Part shown: positions 1-6,546 of the stretch, in pieces | Layout of the letters: every line of letters starts with the position of its first letter | How positions within the stretch are numbered: the stretch's first letter is position 1 | DNA from: Filomicrobium sp. | Lineage (GTDB): Bacteria; Pseudomonadota; Alphaproteobacteria; Rhizobiales; Hyphomicrobiaceae | Direction of reading: 5' to 3' | DNA length: 6,546 nt | NCBI GenBank assembly: GCA_021775655.1 | Contig: JAJFHK010000196.1 | Span: 1-6,546 of the forward strand | Notes under the pieces: model-generated | What the model was told of the DNA's origin: nothing | What the model saw: the letters and a program-made list of their open reading frames with translations, nothing else | The model's database searches: none | Position numbers and translations under genes: made by a program

Positions 1-2846
1 CAATCATCACGACAGGTGGCGCGCAAGGCATCGACGCCAACGTGAATGGCGATGGCAACATCACCATCACGAGCACCGGCAATCTGACGACAGATGGTGA
101 AGGTATTGATGCCTACGTCGGCGGCGATGGAAACATTACAATAAGGTCAACAGGGAACGTTGATTCTGGCGATGAAGGCATTGAGGCCGATATCGATGGC
201 GACGGCAACGCTTTGGTCGTATCCATAGGCAACATAACCACGACCGGAAACGACGCCGAAGGAATCAATGTCGACGTCTACGGGACAGGCAATGTCACTG
301 TTACGTCGATCGGCAACATCTCAACTTCAGGGGATGATTCACCCGGTATTGAGGCCTATACCTACGATGGCATGGTCCGGGTGACCTCAACCGGTAACAT
401 TACGACGAATGGCGATGATGCCGATGCGATCTACTCTTACGCTTATTACGGTAGCTCCAACGTTCGCTCGAACGGAAACCTTGTCACGCGCGGCAACTAC
501 TCAGATGGCATTTTCGCCTACGGATACGACGGTACGGTCAGTGTTACGTCGGCCGGGACTATTACTACCCGAGGCAGATATTCGGTCGGCATCCTCACGG
601 TACACGGCGGGAATGGTGACACCACCGTCAATTCGTCCAGTTCGATTTCGACGACGGGCTACAACGCCTATGGCATCCACTCTCGGCATATGGGCGTCGG
701 GAATATTTCGATTACCTCGACCGGCGACATATCGACAACCGGCGCTTTTGCCGACGGGATCTTCGGGCTTCACACGGGAAGCGGTGACGTCACGATCGAA
801 TCTCACGGTAATGTCTCGACCGAGGGCTTCCGGGCATTCGGTGTCGCAGCCTACGGTTTGTTCGGGAACGTAAGTATCACATCGACCGGTGATATCTCGA
901 CGACGGGCAATCGCAGCTATGGCATTTTCAGTGCTGTCGGTCTCAATACGTCAACGACAATCGTATCATCCGGAAACATCACAACGACGGGCGACGACGC
1001 CGACGGTATTCAGGCTTACAGTTACGGTGGTTCGATTGCCGTCACGACCTCCGGCAACGTTACTACCAGTGGTGCCGATGCTGATGGTATCGATGTCAAC
1101 AACGCCGTTGGGGCCGGCAACTCCACAGTCAGGATATTGGCCGGCAGCACGGTCCAGGGTGGCACCGATTCCGGCGACGGCATCGATTTCCAGGACGGTA
1201 ACATCAACCGGGTCTTCAACTTCGGCACCATTCGAACGCTTGGCGAAAACGCCATCGAAGGCGAAGGCTCAGGCCGTGAGTTGATCTTCAACTTCGGCAC
1301 CGTGACCGGCAACGTCGACCTTGGTCCTGGCGCCAATGCTTTCAACAACGAAGGCGGCGGCCTGTTTAATTCAGGCGCAGTCGCAAATATCGGCGCCGGC
1401 AATCTCTTGAGGAATGCCGGCACGTTGGCACCCGGCAGCGTCGGAGTCGTGCGCACGACTGCACTCACCGGCAATCTGCTACAAACAGGCACAGGCGCGT
1501 TCGCGACGGATCTCAACCTCGGCAGCCTGACCAACGACCGCGTCAATGTCACGGGCACCGCGAACCTTGCAGGCACGGTTGTCGTGAGCGTGCAGAACCT
1601 GGCGCTCCTCACGCAGCAATTCACGATCCTGTCGGCTGCAGGCGGGACGACGGACAACGGCCTGGGCCTGATGGCCAGCCCGATATTGAATGCGCAATTG
1701 CTATATCCCAACGCGACCGACGTTGTGCTCGGCATCAGCGTCGACTTCACACTTCCAGGGCTCAACCAAAATCAGACAAGCATCGCCAATAACCTCAGTC
1801 TAATACTTGGCGCTGGCGGCGGCGGTCTGGGTGCGATTTATAACGCGCTGTTCAATGGCATCTTCACGCTGCCGGAGTACGCCAACGCTCTCGATCAGCT
1901 TTCGCCGGAGGTTTACCTCAACACGGAAACCGCAACGCTGTTCGCAGCTGAAGAGTTCACCAACAACTTGTTCAGTTGCCAGGGCTCAGGCGGGCGCAAT
2001 GCCGCCATCAGCGAAGGCCAGTGCTTGTGGGTGCGACCTGAAGGCCGCTTCCTCAATCGCGACAGGACAAGCGAAAACATCGCCTTCGAGGAAGACGTCG
2101 GATCGTTCTCAGCGGGCGCACAGGTGGCGGTTGCTCCAGGATGGTTTGTCGGTGGCGGTATTGGCATTGAAACGGCAGCGCTCGACACCGACACAGGCGC
2201 GCACAGCGAAAGCGACCGCTTCCATATTGGCGGCGTTGTAAAATACCAGTCCGGTCCGCTTCTTATCGCAGCAGCCATCTCCGGCGGGATTGCAGATTTC
2301 GAAACCGACCGTTCATTGAATTTCGGCGGCTTCACCGCGAGGGCGCATTCGGAGCACGACGTCACGCACCTGTCCGGTCAGATCCGCGCAGCTTATCTGG
2401 TGCCGTTCGCGAACTGGTATGCGAAACCGCTCGTCGATCTCAACGTATCGCGGCTGGATCGCGATGGCGTCAACGAAGTCGGCGGCGGCGCGGCCAACCT
2501 CAATATCGCTTCCGGCGACGAAACGTTTTTAAGCGCAACGCCCGCGCTGGAATTCGGAGGAGCGCATGCACTCAGCAACGGCTCGGTGGTGCGGCCCTTC
2601 GTCAAAGTGGGCGTGACGTTTTTCGAAGATGACGGGCACGCACTGACCGCGCGCTTTGCAGGCGCCCCTGCAGGGGTCGGCGCCTTTGCCATCAATTCGG
2701 TATTCGACGATGTGTTCGCGGACATTGAAGCCGGCGTTTCCGTTTTCAGCACGGCGGGGGCGACATTGACGATGTCGTATGAGGGCCGCATCTCGGATGA
2801 CACCGACCAGCACGGCTTCTTCCTCAAGGGCTCCAGCAAGTTCTAG
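1..2846 (+). CDS. Autotransporter with repeat passenger and C-terminal beta-barrel (5' partial)
   Basis: This is the C-terminal part of a type V secreted surface protein: the barrel inserts in the outer membrane and carries the passenger outside. The frame is open from base 3, so the GTG at 42 is only an internal codon (used here as residue 1); the true start and signal peptide lie off the left edge. Order seen: residues 5-386, about 14 repeats of 25-28 residues (core GN-I-T-x-T-S-T-G-N-I-T-T-x-G-D-D-A-D-G-I), probably a beta-helix; about 387-590, a junction with NAGTLAPG at about 458 and VTGTANLAGTV at about 503, as in pre-barrel autochaperone regions; about 615, the ALDQLSPE motif typical before the barrel; about 655-934, an autotransporter-type barrel of about 280 residues ending in Phe. 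Two cysteines (about 646 and 661) flank the barrel entry and could pair. Barrel class is confident; the passenger's ligand or role is unknown. It converges on an unrelated trehalose operon. Confidence 0.88.
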   Translation, partial: IITTGGAQGIDANVNGDGNITITSTGNLTTDGEGIDAYVGGDGNITIRSTGNVDSGDEGIEADIDGDGNALVVSIGNITTTGNDAEGINVDVYGTGNVTVTSIGNISTSGDDSPGIEAYTYDGMVRVTSTGNITTNGDDADAIYSYAYYGSSNVRSNGNLVTRGNYSDGIFAYGYDGTVSVTSAGTITTRGRYSVGILTVHGGNGDTTVNSSSSISTTGYNAYGIHSRHMGVGNISITSTGDISTTGAFADGIFGLHTGSGDVTIESHGNVSTEGFRAFGVAAYGLFGNVSITSTGDISTTGNRSYGIFSAVGLNTSTTIVSSGNITTTGDDADGIQAYSYGGSIAVTTSGNVTTSGADADGIDVNNAVGAGNSTVRILAGSTVQGGTDSGDGIDFQDGNINRVFNFGTIRTLGENAIEGEGSGRELIFNFGTVTGNVDLGPGANAFNNEGGGLFNSGAVANIGAGNLLRNAGTLAPGSVGVVRTTALTGNLLQTGTGAFATDLNLGSLTNDRVNVTGTANLAGTVVVSVQNLALLTQQFTILSAAGGTTDNGLGLMASPILNAQLLYPNATDVVLGISVDFTLPGLNQNQTSIANNLSLILGAGGGGLGAIYNALFNGIFTLPEYANALDQLSPEVYLNTETATLFAAEEFTNNLFSCQGSGGRNAAISEGQCLWVRPEGRFLNRDRTSENIAFEEDVGSFSAGAQVAVAPGWFVGGGIGIETAALDTDTGAHSESDRFHIGGVVKYQSGPLLIAAAISGGIADFETDRSLNFGGFTARAHSEHDVTHLSGQIRAAYLVPFANWYAKPLVDLNVSRLDRDGVNEVGGGAANLNIASGDETFLSATPALEFGGAHALSNGSVVRPFVKVGVTFFEDDGHALTARFAGAPAGVGAFAINSVFDDVFADIEAGVSVFSTAGATLTMSYEGRISDDTDQHGFFLKGSSKF
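54..1199 (+). repeat. In-frame degenerate tandem repeat array, about 14 units of 75-84 bp
   Basis: Fourteen consecutive units of 25, 25, 28, 28, 27, 27, 27, 28, 28, 28, 27, 28, 28 and 28 codons can be laid out end to end within the autotransporter passenger. A further partial unit occupies bases 3-53, so the array runs off the left edge. Each unit has two short beta-prone segments (GN-I-T-I-T-S and GN-I-S-T-T-G) followed by a polar DDADGI-like turn and an aromatic/Gly segment such as AYSYGG. All length changes are multiples of three. Copies are poorly conserved at DNA level but well conserved as protein. The last unit (1116-1199) is the most divergent and leads into the non-repetitive junction. 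A right-handed beta-helix with one coil or so per unit is inferred, not shown. Confidence 0.85.
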
Positions 2847-2980
2847 ACCGGGGGACACTTCCGTTTGGATCCTAGGAAACCTGTTCCAGTTCCATCGATG
2901 CTTTTTGAGCCGCGTATTCGTTTGTGGGTACCGGCATTGCGATACCGCATTCTCTTAGCGTCAGCCCATGAGCCCGATCA
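2847..2980. other. Convergent intergenic gap without a clear terminator
   Basis: This is the space between the stop of the autotransporter gene and the stop of glk, which face each other. No ORF with a credible start was seen. Only weak inverted repeats are present: a 4-bp stem TGCG/CGCA with a 4-base loop near 2938-2949, and GGAA/TTCC around 2875-2887. Neither is followed by a proper T-tract on either strand. The T5 run near 2902-2906 has only the loopless palindrome CATCGATG before it. No intrinsic terminator can be called for either gene. Confidence 0.5.
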
Positions 2981-3919
2981 TCAAGCTAGGCTGAGCCCGT
3001 ACAAGGCGGGATGAGGCACCAAGATCAACTGCGTCGGGATCCTGTTCATTCGCTCCGACATTTTCCCCTTGGCCGCAAAGGCTTCACGGAACAACGCCTC
3101 GTCGGCATGCGCCGCCCAACCTTGGACAACGCTCCCACAAAAATAACAGCCACCCCAGCTGCCCGTTGCCAACACAAGGTCTCCGGCGACGCGAGCGAGG
3201 ACGCTGGTGAACGTCGCTAAGGTGCGTGATGCTGCGGGTTCGGAGCCGCTCGCTGCGAAGACCTCGGCCGCGGAGCTGATGTGTGGTGTTGGGTCGTGCC
3301 CCTCGACCTTTCGAAAGGTCTGGTACGCACTGACAACACCGTTTCCTGACAGCAAATCCTCGAAGGACTGGCAATTGCTTAATAATTCTGCTTCGTCGCC
3401 GGTCCTGGCGGAAAACGATATGTGGCCCGCCTCGGTGGCGATCGCTGAATGACTGATTTCTCTGGCTCTCAATGCGATTGCCGCCCCGAAACCCGTTCCG
3501 ACATTTAGAGCAAGCAGGTTGCCGGGAAGTACAGGTACTTCGAAGTCACCGATCGGGCGATCATCTCCCGGACCAAGATGGGGAAGGCCTAATGCGACAG
3601 CCTCAAGATCGTTGAAGAGTTGAGCGCGGCCAACACCAACAACCGCACGGAGCCCGGCTTTCGAAATTCGCCACGGAGAATTCGTTAACGCAACTTCGCA
3701 TCCAGCCTCAATCGGTCCGGCAGCCGCAATTCGAACGGCACTGAGCGCAACGTTCTTGTCCTCGCGAAGCTGCGCAAGATAGCTGGCAAGCGCATCGTCG
3801 AATCGCGGGTAATCGACAGCTTTGTAATTTCGAACTGCCTGAACATCACCCGGTCCATTGCTCACGGCAAAGCGCGCGTTGGTGCCCCCGATGTCGCCAA
3901 GAAGTACGGTGCCGCTCAT
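2981..3919 (-). CDS. glk: Glucokinase, proteobacterial Glk family
   Basis: Cytoplasmic ATP-dependent kinase that converts glucose to glucose 6-phosphate. The 312-residue length fits the E. coli-type Glk family (about 320). Seen in order: phosphate-binding LGDIGGTNARFA at 7-18; N80 in LTNSPW; catalytic-base candidate D104 in FNDLEA; second phosphate loop GTGFGAA at 141-147; sugar-contact EAGH at 163-166; E187 in FEDLLSG, matching the conserved glucose-binding Glu; and an adenosine-loop segment GGCYFCGSVV at 256-265. The last segment departs from the usual GG-x-x-x-x-GG pattern, with Ser for the second Gly. The ATG at 3919 is chosen: it shares one base with the otsA stop (TGATG), so translation is probably coupled. 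A TTG three bases earlier would add only one residue. No strong Shine-Dalgarno is visible. It is the last gene of the operon and supplies the sugar phosphate that OtsA uses. ROK-type kinase is unlikely, since ROK signatures are absent. Confidence 0.9.
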   Translation of the reverse strand: MSGTVLLGDIGGTNARFAVSNGPGDVQAVRNYKAVDYPRFDDALASYLAQLREDKNVALSAVRIAAAGPIEAGCEVALTNSPWRISKAGLRAVVGVGRAQLFNDLEAVALGLPHLGPGDDRPIGDFEVPVLPGNLLALNVGTGFGAAIALRAREISHSAIATEAGHISFSARTGDEAELLSNCQSFEDLLSGNGVVSAYQTFRKVEGHDPTPHISSAAEVFAASGSEPAASRTLATFTSVLARVAGDLVLATGSWGGCYFCGSVVQGWAAHADEALFREAFAAKGKMSERMNRIPTQLILVPHPALYGLSLA

Positions 3920-5316
3920 CAAGCAGTCTCGGGGCTCGTTGGGTGTCGGGAGTCGCGAAGTTCGTTGAGGAAGGATTCTCGCCAGTTTTTAACGTCATGT
4001 TTCCTAACGCGCTTGATGAGGGCATCGTACCGCTCGCTGCGCTCATCTTTTTTCATGGTCAGAGCCCTTTGCAGCGCCTGTGCCACCTCATCAGTGTCAT
4101 ATGGATTGACAAGGAGCGCCTCGGCCAGTTCCTCGGCGGCACCAGCAAAGCGAGATAACACCAAAACACCTGGATCTTCTTCATCCTGGGCAGCAATGTA
4201 CTCCTTCGCCACAAGATTCATTCCATCTCGAAGTGGAGTCACCAACCCAACCTGACTTCCGCGAAACAGCGCTGCGAGCGTATCGCGCGGGACCGCCCTG
4301 TGGATATAGCGAACCGGTGTCCAGTCAAAATCGCTGTACTCGCCGTTGATTGCGCCCGACAGTCCTTCAAGCTCCTGACGAATATCGGAATATGCAGCCA
4401 CGTCCTCACGTGTCGGTGGGGAGATTTGCATCAGTGTCACCATCTTGCGGTTTTCCGGGTAGAGTTCGAGAAGCCGACGGAATGCGCGCAATCGATCTGG
4501 AAGTCCCTTGCTGTAGTCAAGCCGATCGACTCCGATGACCTGAGAACTCGCCATGCTGCGCCGATACAGCCGCTGAATCTGTTCGTCGGCCTTGGGTGTG
4601 TGTGACATGGCATAAAAAGCGTCGACGTCGATACCGATCGGAAAAGCTTGTACCTTGGTCGTCGCACCAAATGCTGTGATCGAATTCTCACCTTTTTCCT
4701 CGCCATCTGCGTGCTCGGTGACATATCGAATGAAGTTGCTGGTATCGACAGCCGTCTGGAAACCCACGACGTCATAGGAGAACAGCGAGCGCGCCAGCCA
4801 TTGTCGCTCGGGGACGGCAAGAAAGATGTCGGGTGGCGGGAAAGGAATGTGAAGAAAGAAGCCTATGCGCTGGCGCACGCCAAGGGCGCGAAGCTCAGCT
4901 GCAAGTGGAATGAAATGATAATCATGCACCCAAATGATATCATCAGGTTCTAGCAATGCGGCGAGCGACTGCGCGAAGCGTTGATTCACACGTCGATAAC
5001 CGTCAATGGACTTCGCATCTATGTGGCCGAGATCGAGGCGATAGTGAAAAGAGGGCCACAAGATATTGTTGGAAAATCCGACGTAGTATTCGTCATAATC
5101 GCGTTGGTTTAGCGGGACCGTTGCAGTGCGCACCTGTTCGGACTGGCTGATCGTAAGGCCGATTGGAGTTTCATCGGAGACAACTGTGCCGTCCCACCCG
5201 AACCACAGTCCGCGGCGTTCCCGAAGCGCGTCGGCAAGTGCGACTGCAAGCCCGCCGGATTGCACAGCCTTAGACACATCGGCAACGCGGTTCGATACGA
5301 CGATCAGCCGACTCAT
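3919..5316 (-). CDS. otsA: Alpha,alpha-trehalose-phosphate synthase (UDP-forming)
   Basis: Cytoplasmic GT20 glycosyltransferase joining UDP-glucose and glucose 6-phosphate into trehalose 6-phosphate. The 465 residues match E. coli OtsA (474) along the whole length. Visible landmarks, with the E. coli counterpart by recalled alignment: SNR at 8-10 (R9); the donor loop SGGLAVAL at 20-27; WFGW at 38-41 (W40); EYYVGF at 76-81 (Y76); W87 (W85); VHDYH at 130-134 (D130); GVDRLDYSKGL at 262-272 with R265 and K270 (R262/K267); R303 (R300); and PLRDGMNLVAKEY at 361-373 with D364 and E372 (D361/E369). All expected acceptor and donor contacts are present, so it should be active. The ATG start overlaps the GH15 stop by four bases (ATGA) and has GGGAG eight bases upstream. 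There is no fused phosphatase domain, so a separate OtsB would be needed to form trehalose. Confidence 0.96.
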   Translation of the reverse strand: MSRLIVVSNRVADVSKAVQSGGLAVALADALRERRGLWFGWDGTVVSDETPIGLTISQSEQVRTATVPLNQRDYDEYYVGFSNNILWPSFHYRLDLGHIDAKSIDGYRRVNQRFAQSLAALLEPDDIIWVHDYHFIPLAAELRALGVRQRIGFFLHIPFPPPDIFLAVPERQWLARSLFSYDVVGFQTAVDTSNFIRYVTEHADGEEKGENSITAFGATTKVQAFPIGIDVDAFYAMSHTPKADEQIQRLYRRSMASSQVIGVDRLDYSKGLPDRLRAFRRLLELYPENRKMVTLMQISPPTREDVAAYSDIRQELEGLSGAINGEYSDFDWTPVRYIHRAVPRDTLAALFRGSQVGLVTPLRDGMNLVAKEYIAAQDEEDPGVLVLSRFAGAAEELAEALLVNPYDTDEVAQALQRALTMKKDERSERYDALIKRVRKHDVKNWRESFLNELRDSRHPTSPETA

Positions 5317-6546
5317 GTGGCGGTCTCCCAGCTCTTTGACAGCCGCACCGCACCGTTGATGATTCCTACCATCGAGTATGTCTGGGGGAAATTACCCCAG
5401 AGCGCCCCGTCCTCGAAGGCCGTGTCTTCCGACATCAGACCGAGCGGATTTCGCACAGCCAAAAGCTCCTCGAAGATTTCCCGGGCTCTTTCCGGTTCGC
5501 CGATCTTGGCCAAGGCGTCGACCCGCCAGAACGCGCAAATGTTGAACGTTGTCTCAGGCATGCCGAAATCATCGGCTTCTTCGTATCTCATCATGAATGG
5601 TCCACGGCCCAGGGTCTTCTCTAACAATTTGACCGTCGATACGTAACGTTCGTCCATTGGATCGATGAACCCGACTTCGCTCATCAACAGAACACTCGCA
5701 TCGAGTGTCGAGCCCCCAAAGCTTTCTACGAATGCCTGCCGGTTTTCTGACCACGACAGTTCGAGAATTGTCGCTCGGATCTTATCAGCCCGGGTACGCC
5801 AGAACTGAGAACGGTCTGAACGACGGAGATAGGCTGAGATTCGGGCTAGCCGGTCGCACGCAGCCCAACACATGAGGCTGGATGACGTATGAACTCGTGC
5901 GCGCGTTCTTAGTTCCCAAAGGCCGGCATCGGGTTGGTCGTGGAGACGAAACGCCATTTCGCCGACAGCTTCCAGTCGCTCGAATTCGGCTTGGCCCAAC
6001 TCAAGAAATAAGCGCTGGTCGAAAAATGCCTGCGTTACGCCCAGAATGATGTTGCCGTACGTGTCGTGCTGGTCGTGCTCGTGGGCCTGGTTGCCGAGCC
6101 GTACCGGGCCCATTCCGCGATAGCCCGGCAGTGCATCGGCTATTTTCTCCGTAAGTTCGGCCTCCAATCCAATGCCATAGACAGGCTGCACCCGGCCGCC
6201 TTCCGTCATCGCCACGACATTCATGATCCAGCGGACGTAGTTTTCCATTGTTCGCACGGCGGCGAGACTATTGAGTGCGCGCACGACGAAGAATGCGTCG
6301 CGCACCCAGCAGAAGCGATAATCCCAATTGCGGCCCGAGTTGGGAGCCTCGGGAATGCTGGTAGTCATTGCCGCGACGACGGCGCCAGTCGGTTCGTAAG
6401 TACAAAGTTTTAGCGTGATCGCCGCGCGCGTGACGGCGTCCAGCCATTCGAATGGCAACGCAAGTCGGTGCGACAAGTTCTTCCAGAAGGAGATCGTGCG
6501 CTCTTCGAAAATCTTGGCGTTCTTATAAACCCCTTCGCTCAAGCTT
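5313..6546 (-). CDS. Glycoside hydrolase family 15 protein (glucoamylase/trehalase type), 5' partial
   Basis: An inverting alpha-glucosidase of the GH15 family; the (alpha/alpha)6-barrel catalytic part is in view. The frame is open to the window edge (codon AGC precedes the TTG at 6542), so that TTG is not the start. About 410 residues are seen of the roughly 580-650 usual for bacterial members, so an N-terminal beta-sandwich of about 200 residues is probably missing. Numbering from the TTG: TGAVVAAMTTSIPE at 52-65; NWDYRFCWVRDA at 72-83, a family hallmark; PVYGIGLEAELTE at 120-132; PGYRGMGPVRLGN at 139-151; GLWELR at 207-212 with E210 as likely general acid; MSEDT at 370-374 with E372 as likely general base; and WGNFPQTYS at 382-390. 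No signal peptide can be judged. Position ahead of otsA and glk suggests intracellular trehalose or maltooligosaccharide turnover; family members include glucoamylases, glucodextranases and trehalases, and the substrate cannot be fixed from sequence alone. Confidence 0.9.
   Translation of the reverse strand, partial: SLSEGVYKNAKIFEERTISFWKNLSHRLALPFEWLDAVTRAAITLKLCTYEPTGAVVAAMTTSIPEAPNSGRNWDYRFCWVRDAFFVVRALNSLAAVRTMENYVRWIMNVVAMTEGGRVQPVYGIGLEAELTEKIADALPGYRGMGPVRLGNQAHEHDQHDTYGNIILGVTQAFFDQRLFLELGQAEFERLEAVGEMAFRLHDQPDAGLWELRTRARVHTSSSLMCWAACDRLARISAYLRRSDRSQFWRTRADKIRATILELSWSENRQAFVESFGGSTLDASVLLMSEVGFIDPMDERYVSTVKLLEKTLGRGPFMMRYEEADDFGMPETTFNICAFWRVDALAKIGEPERAREIFEELLAVRNPLGLMSEDTAFEDGALWGNFPQTYSMVGIINGAVRLSKSWETAT
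5325..5329 (-). promoter_or_regulatory. Shine-Dalgarno site of otsA
   Basis: GGGAG on the minus strand lies 8 bases before the otsA ATG, inside the last codons of the GH15 gene. Together with the ATGA stop/start overlap it supports the chosen otsA start and coupled translation from one mRNA. Confidence 0.7.

Noticed and set aside
42..44. GTG as the start codon of the autotransporter gene
   Set aside because: The reading frame is open and keeps the same repeat pattern back to base 3, and no signal peptide follows the GTG; it is an internal Val codon of a truncated gene.
409..873. Alternative-frame ORF within the repeats
   Set aside because: It overlaps the autotransporter frame, is Arg/Ser/Pro-rich without domain features, and has no ribosome binding site that I can see.
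54..1199. CRISPR array or RTX calcium-binding repeats
   Set aside because: Units are contiguous, in frame and degenerate at DNA level with no spacers, so not CRISPR. The GDGN-like motifs do not follow the nine-residue GGxGxDxUx RTX pattern.
1022..1765. Long antisense ORF of 247 codons inside the autotransporter gene
   Set aside because: It is a shadow frame: Pro/Ser/Arg/Val-rich low-complexity composition expected from the complement of the repeat-like coding sequence, no recognisable domain, and a well-supported gene opposite it.
3920..3922. TTG start for glk
   Set aside because: The ATG directly after it overlaps the otsA stop by one base and is the stronger start codon; the difference is a single residue.
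6540..6542. TTG as the start of the GH15 gene
   Set aside because: The frame stays open to the edge and the protein would lack about 200 N-terminal residues normal for the family.
6541..6546. HindIII site at the very end of the window as a cloning or fragment boundary
   Set aside because: AAGCTT also occurs inside the window (4644-4649 and in the 5716-5725 region), and the left edge has no such site, so it is probably chance.

Overview
The window looks like chromosomal DNA of an alphaproteobacterium, probably in the Hyphomicrobiales (the Bradyrhizobium/Rhodopseudomonas side). This is inferred from moderately high GC by eye, the repeat-rich autotransporter type, and the grouping of a GH15 glycosidase with otsA. 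No taxonomic marker is present, so the assignment is tentative.

Layout: two unrelated blocks converge on a 134-base gap. The left block (1-2846, + strand) is one large gene whose 5' end lies outside the window. It encodes a type V secreted autotransporter. The visible part has about 14 degenerate repeats of 25-28 residues (probable beta-helix), then a junction or autochaperone-like segment, then a C-terminal outer-membrane beta-barrel ending in phenylalanine. The right block (2981-6546, - strand) is a tight operon read right to left: a GH15 glycosidase (5' truncated by the window edge), otsA (trehalose-6-phosphate synthase) and glk (glucokinase). Both junctions overlap: GH15/otsA by 4 bases (ATGA) and otsA/glk by 1 base (TGATG).

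How the genes may work together: OtsA joins glucose 6-phosphate and UDP-glucose into trehalose 6-phosphate. A GH15 enzyme could release glucose from trehalose or another alpha-glucan, and Glk would return that glucose to glucose 6-phosphate, the OtsA acceptor. This suggests a trehalose synthesis/turnover module. The phosphatase OtsB is not in the window and may lie upstream of the GH15 gene. The substrate of the GH15 enzyme cannot be read from the sequence. No RNA genes, mobile elements, CRISPR arrays or convincing terminators were seen. The most distinctive item is the autotransporter passenger, which lacks Lys, Cys and Trp and whose repeats keep their protein sequence despite heavy synonymous divergence. 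Nothing here amounts to a clearly undescribed system.
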